DNA of 64,000 nt, taken from assembly GCA_964019425.1 (NCBI GenBank), contig OZ025783.1:372001-436000 (forward strand). The letters run 5' to 3'. Positions within the stretch are counted from its first letter, which is position 1. Each line of letters begins with the position of its first letter. Source of the DNA: Flectonema sp. DT1601 (Eukaryota > Euglenozoa > Diplonemea > Diplonemida > Diplonemidae). This document shows positions 11,292-21,952 of the stretch, in pieces. Made by a program: the position numbers and the translations under genes. The notes under the pieces were generated by a model. The model ran no database searches and was not told where the DNA came from. It worked only from the letters and a program-made list of their open reading frames with translations.

Positions 11292-14200
11292 TTACGTGGT
11301 AGGAGCATATGGATGTGTGTGAGGAATAATTGGTCGGTTTTGGGTGATGAATCTAACTTCATGTTTTCTAGGAGAAGGTGTCCTGTCACTACCCGGTGAT
11401 GTATTTCTTATTACAGTAGAAGGGCTCCTATCTGATAAAACTGCTTGGGTTGATGGAGACGCACACTTAAACGTCAACGGCACAGATGTCCTACTCACAG
11501 GTTGTTGAAGTGTGACACACAATGGTGGTTGAGGAGCAAGTTTCTTCTCAGCATCTCTATTAGCACGACTTAGTTCTTCACCAGCCTGCATAAGTTGCTG
11601 CAAGTCTGCTCTTGTAGGTGATGTTTTATGTTGTATTTGCTGGGGGTCAACAGTTCTACCTCCTGCCTGCTTAAGGGTCTTCATGAGTTCAACTTTTTCC
11701 ATTCTGAGTCTTGAGATTGCTGCTTTTTGTGACTGCTCCACTTGTTCATTACGCAGAGACTCTAGTTGCTGTTTGGTGGTTGGTTTTAGTTGTACTTTTC
11801 TCGTTCTAAATTTTAAAAAAAATAAACATTTCAATTCGAAAAGGAAATGTTAGAAAATAAGTTTAATATAAAAAAGATAAAAAAGATAAGTTATAAAAGT
11901 ACAATTGTTCTGATATTCCATAAAACACTTGTGGAAGAGCTGAGGAATTCGTCACATGATGTTAAAGGTGATTTCTACTACTTAGTGGATGGGATAAAGT
12001 CCTCATTATATTTGAATGGTGAGCTTTCACTAAGACAGGAAGTCCGGGGTGCTTATGTGCCAAAAATTAAATACTCAGGTAATTGAGAGATTCAACGCAT
12101 GGACTGCCACTTTCTATAGTGTTCAGTAGAACTCCTGAACGATCTGCAAGGGCAAGTGTCTCCGGATCAACGGGTGTTGGGTTCGTAGTTCCGGAGAGAC
12201 TAACTGTTGAAATGTTGGAAAGGTTGATTATTGCGTACGCCTGAAAAAAGAAAATATAAGTTCTGAAGTAGGTGGGATGTGTACCCTCCTCACACGTTGG
12301 AATTTTGATTCAAGTATAAGGAATCAGGAATTAGTGCGTAAGCAGTTGATGCAATACTGCGGTATTGGTATTATCGTCAACCAGGCAACAAAGACGAACG
12401 GATATGAGATGTTTACTACACGTAAGAAAATAAAAGAGACCCCGATGTACACGAATATTGGTATGAAAAGGCAAGGATTTCGTATACCATTTGAAAATGT
12501 AGGAGATTGGTCAGTTGTATATGAACTACCACTAGGGGTGAAAAACGCCATACCAACGAAGCGTTTAAAGCGTCTCGATTAAGAGAATCAGATGTAATAG
12601 TTAAGGTGGATGATATGCTGCAGCTAATATGTACGAAGGAGGGGTAACTGAAGTCCGTTTTCGTTGGCTCAGCTCCTCCACGGGGTGGTGGGGTGAGGAG
12701 GGTGGGCTTCGAAAACGTGAGTGTGAGAGAAAAAAGTGATCGAGCTGTATAAAGAATTTCTTTTAAAAATAGAAACTAAAGAATATATAAAAAGTGTCTG
12801 TAGTTTTGTTCATTTTCCCAACTTTGGAATCATACACTTTCCTGTCTGATTCTTTTGATTCTTTCTTTCCGGTGCTAAGCTTGGTGGAAGATTACCTGAA
12901 TGAATTCTAGTAATTGTCCTTCCATGCTTTGCACCTGTCGAAATAATAAAACTTAAAAAATACACACGCACCAAAAACAAGCGATTACACCAGAACGCGC
13001 GATTGCAAGAACACCCTGGTTCAAGGTGCCTCGCTGCGGCGGGGTAACTGAAGTCCGTTTTCGTTGGACTCAGCTCTTCCACAAGTGTGGAATACGTAGT
13101 TTCATGTCTTAATGTTACTCGAGCTAGAGACGCCGGTAAGCACTTTCAGAACAAAACAATCAGTACGCTTCTGCAGAACAGCGGTTGATCAGCTTCTTCT
13201 CCGTCGTCATGTCAAGTCTGAGTGTAATCTACACTTTTCGAAATGTATTCTCCTTTCGTCACTGCCAGACCAGAGTTTTGGTCAAAAAAAACCGCAACTA
13301 AAAAAGCATCAAGAAGCCGATCAGAAATACTCCGTCGATAAATCAAAGTTATCACCAACATGACACACTTGTTATTACGCTAAGTGTGATTCATATTTAA
13401 TGTTTCGGTTCGTTGAGTTCTGGGGACGGATTGCTTGCGAACTGACCATTCGGTAATTCAATTAATTATCTCAGCATTTAAAGACAGACTATCTGACAAG
13501 AACAAAGATAATTCCAAACTTGGGATCGACAGGTTGAAAACCCGATTTGTACAACCTACGATTGAGAAGTTGGTCACAAGGGCTATTCCCTACTGAAGAG
13601 TAGAAAACACTTCCGACAATGAAAGTATCAAAGATATTTGACAACAATCTTAGAGGATGACTTAGCTCAATAGACAACGTAGAAGGAGAACTGATTCCGA
13701 AATATGTAAATGTCATTAATTTATCAAGAATGAATACAGAGACGAAGAAAAGCCGACCATTTGAATTACTCGACTACAATACGTCCATGCCCTTGGCATT
13801 TAATGAGGGGGGGAAAAAACCTTATCATACCATTTCAGATATAGTAGCATCTCTTGTTGCAACCACCGCAAGTAGTTCCTCAACTTTAACTGACAGTTCT
13901 TGACACTGAATTGGATACCTCTCTGAGGAAGTAATAGTTTCCTTGAGAGATGTCTCACGTCGTAATGCTTCTTCCTGGTTTTTTTATTATTATCAAATTA
14001 AGGTTTATCCCAACACAATTTCAGAGTGATAAGAAAATAAAACAAACCAAGTCAATTGAAAGAGAAACTATTCTTGATTTCATTTGTTCGATGTGGTTTT
14101 TGTAGTCTAAATGGATACTACGCTCTAATTGAGAGCGGGAAGGTGAAGTAGTTGAAGAGTTGTGTGAGTTGAGTCGTTTTTCAGCATCAAGAGCTGCAGC

Positions 14201-14680
14201 AAGACCTTCTGCTTTCTGAGATAGAAGAGAATTGTGAAACTGAAGCGATTCATTAGATTCTGTTAATTGTGATAATTGATTAAGAAGAGATTGTTTATCG
14301 TTTGTTAACTCCTCGTAGTCGTGATCGATACCAATTTCTGATTCATGAATCTCATCCTCACTCTCTGGAGGAGGAGATGCTGGTGGTGATGCTGGAGTAG
14401 ATGCTGGTGGTGATGCTGGTGGCATCCAGTCTCTCCGTCCAACCGATTCATCACTCATTAAATCCCTTGCTGGTGATCCAGGTCTTCCCTTAACAGGACT
14501 TCCTTCAACAGCTGATCTTAACGTCGGTTGTAAACCTCCCGATGTGATTGCACTCAGTTCACTTTCATCTAAATTATCAGTCGTCTTCCCAACGATGTCA
14601 TTAAAACCATTTAAGTGTCTTCCCAATACTTTTATTGGACTGCATTGGAATGCGGGAATACGTTCAACTTCAACATCCAT
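11292..14680 (-). CDS. Coiled-coil protein with oversized introns
   Basis: At least five exons are inferred. Exon 1 is 14680-14048 and exon 2 is 13974-13831. Exon 3 is a 39-base mini-exon at 12934-12896. Exon 4 is about 12240-12075 and exon 5 about 11805-11292. Exons 1 to 4 join in phase 0 (donors TTG|GTTTGT, ATG|GTATGA and CAG|GTAATC). I could not find an in-phase donor/acceptor pair linking exon 4 to exon 5, so that join is uncertain. Exon 1 starts with a disordered Pro/Ser region containing PASPPAS repeats, then a coiled coil. Exons 2 and 3 continue the heptads (ETSLKETITSSE; VQSMEGQLLEFIQ). Exon 5 has another coiled coil (SQKAAISRLRMEKVELMK) and a Ser/Pro tail; a GTAAGT overlaps its stop, so another exon may follow. 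Introns 2-4 (896, 655 and about 270 bases) are far longer than others in the window. A scaffold or cytoskeletal role is a guess. Confidence 0.5.
11847..13820 (+). pseudogene. Plus-strand coding-like relics inside introns
   Basis: Within the long introns of the minus-strand coiled-coil gene, several plus-strand stretches have protein-like composition. They lie at 11910-12086, 12277-12582 (with a short further stretch to about 12650) and roughly 13480-13810. They are interrupted more than once and match no family I recognise. They may be fragments of an old inserted element. Two associated repeats are visible. A direct repeat starting GGGGTAACTGAAGTCCG lies at about 12643-12680 and 13038-13078. 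A 19-base inverted repeat beginning CACTTGTGGAAGAGC lies at about 11926-11944, opposite 13066-13085. I do not assign a family or age. Confidence 0.3.
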
Positions 14681-15334
14681 ATCAATATTCTTATTGTAAT
14701 AAAAGATATTAGTAAACACAAAGTAAATCATAAACATGTACAAACATAACAGGGAAACTAACTAAACTATTATTACTTCACAATATGACAGTCAGATTAG
14801 ATCAGAAAAGAGACGTGAATTGCCCAAACCCACTGCATGCAATGAAGCAGGTGGTATAAGAGACGGTTGATAACATTATGCGCTTGTCGAATAGCCTACT
14901 AGAGAGAGAGAGAGAGAAGAAAAAAAACTAAAACCACAATATCCTAAACAACCAAACCGTTAATTAATTTAACGAGTACAAGGAAGGTAAAACCATAAAT
15001 AACAATACGATTTTTTTTTTTTTTTTTTTTTTTGATAAGAAAATAAAATTTATTTTCTACGTACGAAAAAAAGAAACTTCGATACTACCACTTTTTATTT
15101 ATTCATTTTTTATTTTTATTTTTTTGAAGGGCAAGCAACGACTAAAATGACAATATAAGGTATTAAATACTGGAAGAAGAAGAGAAAAAAAAAGAAACTG
15201 ACATAACTAACTTTTTTAATAATACAATAATAAATACAAAAAAAAAAAAAGAAAAGAAAAAAAAAAAGATATATAAAAGAAGGCAAGCATACACAAAACA
15301 ATAAGCATCTAAGGAGGCAAGGGGATATAATTCG

Positions 15335-18300
15335 CTAATTCGCTGCTAATGTACTTGGTAGGACCACACAAGACCAGGGGCAAACAGAATGCGCCCACGA
15401 CACCCAGTCATCTCTCTGAGACACGGTATCACATACAAAAGTATATCTGATTGGTGAAGCTGGGGGATCGACAATTACAATAAAGAATGCTGATCCCGCA
15501 TTCGGGTGATGAGCTGGTTCTGCACCACAGCGATCAACAACAGACATCGGAAATGATAAAACTGTTGAACCATCCAAAACGGAAACGACTTTGAGAGATG
15601 AATTATCCTCCGTGGATTCGATCATTGACGAGACTGATCTTGAACCGTCTCCTTGAATAGAAAATGTGACTCTTGTTTTTGATGGTCGTATCTTAATAGA
15701 TGTTTGAATCTCACCAGGTGAAACATCTCTACGAGGTGTGATTCTTGTTTTTGGTGTAGTGTGTGATGACAAGTGAGCATTTGACTGATCTAACGCACGT
15801 TTAACACATCCTTCAAACCGAACTCCATTTGATGATCCAAACAAAGGTGATGATGTAGATGGAGAAAACCCACCTGAAGAAGGAATAAACATCAATTTAC
15901 TTGGAGACGTTGGTGTGAATGGTTCTCTCACTCCTCTATAAAGTGGATTACTACTACTTGACCATGGTTCCGGATCTGATAATATACCAGGTCTGCTCTT
16001 TCTTGGTGGAGTTCTATTTATCCTAGCAAGAATAGCATCAGTATTCTCACCTATACCTTCAACTGGATGAATATTCCTCACAGCATCTAATACTTCATTA
16101 GTGCACTGCGCTGATCCGTCAGCCATTTCTATAGCTCTCTTCAGTCTTTGTGCTGGACTTTTGATCCAAGGTTGTGTCCTTCCTGATATTACATCCTCAG
16201 CCTGTTTATAATTGATGATAAAAAAAAAAAGAAAATAGAAATGAGAGAGAGAGAGAATACGGTTGATAAACACAACAACATACATCCGCAGCGATTATTA
16301 TTAGTCTACTTAGATGGTCGATAACTAACCACTCAATCTGAGCAAAATGAACCTGTATTGTTAAAGTTTTTCATAGAAAGAAATTCATACAGGCCATCAT
16401 ATTTATAAAGTGTTGTCTTCACATACCTGACACCTTATAAGTTGATCTCCCTCTACACCCTTTGGGGTATGTACTTTACCATAGTGGTCAGTTGATTCAG
16501 GGATGCTAGAATGAAGCTGTGTTGTTTAGTTTGTAAAACGTAGAAATGCATTTAACACGGAATTCTTTTGGCTGTAAAACAGCATCAAAGGTAGAGAGAT
16601 CGCTTCTCTAATGAGAGTGATTGCATACGGGGAATCTTTGAGCTTCCAAGGACTCAGTTTTTAAATCAGCTGTCGTGTAATCGACTTCTGAATGATCTGA
16701 AGATGGTGATCTCGCTGTTATGCTGTAACTTTGTTTTTGAAAAGTCTTGGAACTGGGATTCACCATCTCAGGTGGGGAGTAATGCTTTGGACTTGGTGAC
16801 AGGTGTAGTTCATGATGAACTGGCTCACCATCTTTTACAACAACGAACGTCTCAACTTCTTCAGGCTGGATGAGAGCATCTTCAAGACTTTCTACTAAAG
16901 GAGACTTCGACATTGAACTCCCCTTAAGCAAATATGCAACTCTGAGAATCAAAAACAACGCAGCCGGTATGAAGAAATAATAATCATAAATCCCCAAACA
17001 AACACACAACCAACACAGATCACCAGAGGTGAAAGATATTTTTCCAAAAAATGATAAGTTCGACCACAATTGCTTTAGTCCAGTAGTTGGATTTGATGTA
17101 ATCACCTTACTGGTTGATAACCCATACTCATTTGGGATTCTATATAAGAATGAAACTATCATCCAAATTATAATAATAATCGCTGATATCAATCGGAGAT
17201 AAATAGAACCATCGATATGAGGATGGTCTCTGTGTCCATCTGCCTTATCCAACCCACTTCCTAATAAGTTCCAAGAAACAGCTTGAATTACAATAACAAC
17301 ACAGCACAACACATTACAATACTTTAGTGAAAAAGGTTGTAATCTGATTGTTAATACTAATAATAGCAGTAATGCGATTCCTGATAAATAACGCTGAGCA
17401 GAACATCCGGAAACCCCAACAACCTTAAACGGAACTATCACACAGAGAAGTATCAAAAATCCAATGTACCAGGGTGAATATGAATTGTTAAACACAACCA
17501 AACGTTTAAACCCCATGCTGTGAGGATAGTGTTGCCCCAGTGCCAACAAGTGATACGGCTGAACATCACGACCATGGGATGCCATTAAAACAAGCCATAA
17601 TAACCACACTGTGATAATAATACATCCTAAGGCAACAGCCCATTGACCCTCATTTGATGATATCAGCGAAACAGAACAGTAAACAGTTCCAGGTAAGAGT
17701 GATAGCATAACTCTTATACAAACATGAGGAAATCCAGTGATGCATTTTAACTCAGTCATGCTTTTATCAGGAAAGTAATGCGCCAATATTATTATAAACA
17801 AATGCTGTAAAAGAATACAACCGAGTACAAGTGACGTGTTTGACACTATAGCACCTGCCATCATACTGCCACCAACTGATAAGCGAGTAGGATGGAATAC
17901 TAATGGTGGATCATCAGTACTAGATCCACACTGTGTTGAGTGTAGTAGACTATTATATGAAGCAGCGAATACCGTATGACCGTTCGCTAGTGCAATCACT
18001 TCAAGTATCTCAGAAACATCACTAATATCATTTAAAGGAGGATTACAAGATGGAGTTCTCAATCCAATCTTTTGATGAGACCCGTCCAAACAACTACAAA
18101 CAAAATCACCCTTCGCATCGAAATTATTATCAACACACAACTGATTACTACCACATGGTGATGCTTCACATTCATCTGATGCCTCTGTCGCTCTAATTCG
18201 ATACTCAACCCTCTGAACTCGAACACCAGCAATAAACATCCCATTTGATACTGACAGTGAGACCTTTTGTTTCATGACTCTGTAAGTTGCAACAGGAGCG

Positions 18301-18722
18301 TGAATCTTTAGCTCAATATTATAAGGAACAGTTGTACTGTTGCTGCCTTCTGTGATTGCGGATTCGTCAACTGATGTGATTTCGGATAGTTTTTGAGCGG
18401 CTTTCATAGGAAAACCGTCAAGTAGCTCATCTGGGCTGGTAGGCAGACCCAATACGACTCCGAGGTAGTCAGCTTCAACGTCATCCGGGACGAGAGTTGG
18501 AATTGAAGTTGGAATTGAAGTTGGAATTAAAGTTGACTGACCAACTGATGGAATATCAGTTTCATTATTTATAACAACGAGTGGAATATCTGTTGTAGCG
18601 TTCGTAGCATTTCCTGGGACAGCTGTAGTTGGTACCGCAGTCGGTGCCGTGGTCGGTGAATTAGTAGCTGGTGGAGCGACACTCAATCCAGCTACCATTA
18701 ACAAAAGGGCAGCACTCCACAT
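15335..18722 (-). CDS. Multi-pass membrane protein with EGF-like and PH-like domains
   Basis: Four exons are inferred: 18722-16629, 16516-16427, 16352-16284 and 16201-15335, all phase 0, for 1039 residues. The last three joins are firm (donors GTGTCAG|GTATGT and GCGGAT|GTATGT; acceptors AATACAG and TAAACAG). The link between the first two exons is less certain, and two separate genes remain possible. The protein starts with a signal peptide (ALLLMVAGLSVAPPA), then a Thr/Pro-rich extracellular region. A Cys-rich EGF-like segment follows at about residues 183-230 (DECEASPCGSNQLCVDN and CSCLDG). About eight to ten hydrophobic segments span roughly 285-600. The cytoplasmic tail is Ser/Pro-rich and ends in a PH-like domain, shown by the final strand and Trp-bearing helix RYTFVCDTVSQRDDWVSWAH. 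A surface sensor or adhesion protein with a lipid- or protein-binding tail is an inference; no named family is recognised. Confidence 0.6.
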
Positions 18723-18942
18723 TTTAAAAAGAAATTGCCACCCTGTTTTCTGAGAACAAATTATTAATCAAAAAGGGTTAACACACAACAATATCAACAC
18801 AAAACTGTAAAAGATAAAAGAGCTGTTTCAATATAATTAGATCTCCTGTTGAAACAAAAAGAATTAACCAAGACAAATGACGAATATCATAACGTAAGAA
18901 TAATACCGCAATAAGAAGTGTAAAAGATAACACGCTCGGAGG

Positions 18943-19203
18943 TCAATTCATTATACCGTCACCAGGAACATGGAGCTCAGCGCTTAAGGTTTCAGGGTGT
19001 TTCTCCACTGTTCGAAGACCATAATGACTGTTTTATTGTTCGAGTTGTGTTTTTTTTTCTCAAAAAAGAAAAAACCTCATCACCCCAACATACCTCATGT
19101 TAGAAGAACTCATGACAGGACCAGGGCAGTCTTTATATCCTGAACGCCAACAATTCTGCATCAAACCTTCATTCTTCAGCTCTGTGGCCCCTGAACCAGA
19201 CAT
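18943..19203 (-). CDS. Small unknown protein, 64 residues, two exons
   Basis: Exon 1 (19203-19094) begins with ATG and ends at AACATGAG|GTATGT. Exon 2 (19027-18943) follows AATAAAACAG. They join in phase 2 and end at TGA. The product starts MSGSGATELKNEGLMQNCW, has a Cys-Pro-Gly element (YKDCPGPVM) and ends ELHVPGDGIMN. There is no signal peptide or membrane segment. I do not recognise the family. The two Cys residues and small size are reminiscent of small mitochondrial assembly proteins, but that is a guess. Support comes from phase agreement and splice sites that match neighbouring introns. Confidence 0.5.
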
Positions 19204-19389
19204 TGTTAATGTGTAAGTCTGTTTTAATGATTGATTATAATTTATTATAAAAAATTGAAAAAAAAAAAAAACAGTTTCCTCCGTTTATTCCTTTGGTAGG
19301 GTGTAAACCCTTACAGAGAGTTCATCTATAGGTGTTTATCTTTATAGGATCGTCTGTGTAAAAACTTTCAAGACTAGTTGAATCATCAT

Positions 19390-19904
19390 CTAAAACACAC
19401 TGGTGTACATTGATAGGCATTTATAACCGTTGCTTCGGCATTTGTCTTGGATTACATCATCGTGACATTGTTTCCATTTTGATGCGCTGTGCATTTTACA
19501 TTGGCTCTGAATGCATTTTCTCTGAACTTCATCAGCTTTTTGCATACATATATCTGCCTGACTGCGGGTCATATCTGTGTTGCGTGTTCCTCGAGTAAGG
19601 AACCCCAACTGAATGAAAAAAATGAAGTTTTATGTGGAAATCTAATTTCACTATATCGGAGCATTGCCAAACATATGTAAGGCAAGTAACGCTTCTTCAT
19701 TTAGAAACGACCACTCACAAGTTCGTGCGTGTTGTCATTAGTAACAAGTAGTAAGTGTAATAAGCTACAGAAAGGAAGAAAGAAAAGGAATTGAGGAGAA
19801 ATTTTATATTTTTTATAGTTTTTTTTTTTTTCTTCTTCTTGTTTAACCACGAAATGAAAAAAAAAAAAAAACACACAAATCAGAATCAGCAACAGACAAC
19901 ACAT
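19390..19904 (-). CDS. Possible small secreted Cys-rich protein
   Basis: Three exons give an in-phase reading of 98 residues: 19904-19873, 19764-19719 and 19608-19390. The second acceptor is strong (CCTTTCTGTAG), as are the second donor (GAACTT|GTGAGT) and the last acceptor (TTTCATTCAG). The first donor (TGT|GTTTTT) is weak. The N-terminus is very hydrophobic (MCCLLLILICVLLHLLLV) and could be a signal peptide. The last exon has six Cys with spacing C-x10-C-x4-C-x10-C-x8-C-x6-C, which suggests a disulfide- or metal-stabilised fold. The last exon is the most convincing part. The start and first exon may be wrong. No family is recognised. Confidence 0.35.
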
Positions 19905-20242
19905 TATATTCAATACAATGAGTAAGAGATGTAATCGACTCACACAAAGACTTCCAGAAAATAGTTTTCTGCAGGTGATAAAATTAATATTTCCTTTGTC
20001 ATTGTCGCTCGATTTTGTTGTTTTTATTTTTTATCACACATTCTCAACAGGCCCTGCCCATCACACACCCGATGAATGTCGCACACAATAATGGAAATTA
20101 AAAAAAGAGAAATCACTTTTTGTTTTGTTTTGTTTCTTTGTTTAAAGTATGCTTGTAGTGGACAAAATTAACACCCATTTCCGGTCACAATTAGATATGT
20201 TGTTGAAACACACACAGCCTAAGGCTAGTGTTCAATACTATT
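19905..20242. other. Spacer, nothing recognised
   Basis: AT-rich spacer of about 340 bases with short homopolymer runs. No coding potential or repeat copy is noticed. Confidence 0.5.
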
Positions 20243-21418
20243 TCAGAGACGAGCATTTGGAGATCTGTGAAAGGTCTCAAGTTCAGAATCAGAAATTCCA
20301 AACGATTTCGCGGTTTTAAATAAGTTTTCCCAAACCGATCTGGGGACAGGAATTCCTAATCGAGTTCTCTCTTCTCTTGTTTCTTGTTCCATATCTCCAG
20401 GAACGTATATTGGGACTTTCGAATCAGCTCTGCGAGAATTCCTGATGTATTCTAAGAAAGTATTAGCCATCAATCTATCTCCATGCATCTTATCGATATT
20501 AAATATGATTGCGAGAGCGGAGTTGCAAGGGGCTTTGTCATCATCAGTACTATATTTCTGATGATCAGGATGAGTTGTTGCACCACCGGTAAGCGCACCA
20601 GCAAGAAGTTCTATCGCTATCATTAGACCACTTCCTTTATGTTCTCCAAATGGTAAGAGAGCACCTGGAACACTTCCTAACATATCAATTGGATTTTGAG
20701 ATGGTTTTCCATCTTTATCAAGGAATAGGTTTGGTTCAGATGTTGTAATTCCCTTGGCTACCATATTCTTTATCTTTCCAAATGAGACCTTACTTGTGGC
20801 GAAGTCAAGCAAGAAGGGATTTCCATGATTTGTTGGGAAGGCAATACAAAGAGGATTGGTACAACAAACTGGTTCTGATCCACCGTGAACAGCAACAAGA
20901 GGTCCATGATCACTTACTGCAGCCATTAATATAGCAGCAAATCCCTTTTCTGTAACGATCTCACCATATGTTCCAAGTCTACCAACGTGACCTGATTCTC
21001 TAAAAGAGACTAGTGAGATTCCGGTCTTTTTTGCTTCATCGCATCCAATTTCAATCGCTTCTCGAAATGCACGTTGTCCAAATGCTCTGACGTGTTTGCC
21101 TTCTTTAGTTGTAATAAATCCGTTACAGACAATCATATGGTCCTCTTTGTGTTGTGTTGGCATTCTTTTTAACGGAGTGTTCACACCGTACCTACCGGTC
21201 CTTACTGCTGCTGCATACATAGGTATTAACATAACACCATGACTGTCGTGGCCAGTTAAGTTTGCTCCTACTAAATGATGTGCAAGAGCTGCTTGTTCTT
21301 TCTCATTACTACCAAAAGCTTTGAATATCAAAGTCACAAACTCACTGAGTTTATTTGGAGAGACTCTGATTGGTACATCGCCTTGTTTACCAAATGAATG
21401 AACCTGTTCGGATGACAT
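20243..21418 (-). CDS. Malate/L-lactate dehydrogenase family (Ldh2) oxidoreductase
   Basis: The full length of 391 residues matches the Ldh2/MDH2 family (type-2 malate, lactate or ureidoglycolate dehydrogenases), which use NAD(P) and reduce or oxidise 2-oxo/2-hydroxy acids. Landmarks are GHDSHG at 56-61 (catalytic His region), ESGHVGRLGTY at 141-151, TNPLCIAFP at 187-195 and PFGEHKGSGL at 256-265. No signal or transit peptide is evident, so it is probably cytosolic. Single exon. A pyrimidine-containing acceptor (AATTTCACAG, near 21437) lies 20 bases before the ATG. The substrate cannot be chosen from sequence alone. The family is common in bacteria and patchy in eukaryotes, so an old transfer is possible, but base composition is like its neighbours. 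Confidence 0.92.
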   Translation of the reverse strand: MSSEQVHSFGKQGDVPIRVSPNKLSEFVTLIFKAFGSNEKEQAALAHHLVGANLTGHDSHGVMLIPMYAAAVRTGRYGVNTPLKRMPTQHKEDHMIVCNGFITTKEGKHVRAFGQRAFREAIEIGCDEAKKTGISLVSFRESGHVGRLGTYGEIVTEKGFAAILMAAVSDHGPLVAVHGGSEPVCCTNPLCIAFPTNHGNPFLLDFATSKVSFGKIKNMVAKGITTSEPNLFLDKDGKPSQNPIDMLGSVPGALLPFGEHKGSGLMIAIELLAGALTGGATTHPDHQKYSTDDDKAPCNSALAIIFNIDKMHGDRLMANTFLEYIRNSRRADSKVPIYVPGDMEQETREERTRLGIPVPRSVWENLFKTAKSFGISDSELETFHRSPNARL

Positions 21419-21952
21419 ATTATTTTTTTAAGACGGCTGTGAAATTATTTAACTTAAAGTTTGATATCAGAAACACAAAGCCATTACGTATATCATTCTA
21501 CACAGCTTAGTCATGAAAAAATAAAGAACACTTTAATAGAATGAAGCTTTTAATACAAGGCTGGGTTATTGAACAAAAACAAGGATAAAGGGGGAAAGAC
21601 AGCAGCGGTATGCATCCATATAGCTTTGGTAATTGTTTTGTTAGGGTTCACAAATAAAATCAGAAACTGCAAGTATCTAATTAAAGTGATTTCAAGACAT
21701 TATTGCCTTACACAATGTTTGCACCATATACACGAATCTGGTTAGGTCGTGAAAGCCAAAAAAAAAGAGGTAGTAATCACAAAATAATATTAAGTGACTG
21801 TGAAGGTTCCGATTGAACTTAATTAGTCAGAATGGTCACAACGTAACAAAACGAAAAAAAAAAAAGAAAAAGCGAAGGAGACAGTGTCCCAAAATGACGT
21901 TTCCTTAAATTAAACAAAAGATGAATAACAGAAAGGGATAATATGCCACCAA
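21419..21952. other. Spacer, nothing recognised
   Basis: About 530 bases of AT-rich sequence. I see no conserved coding pattern, RNA gene or copy of the dispersed repeats. Confidence 0.5.
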
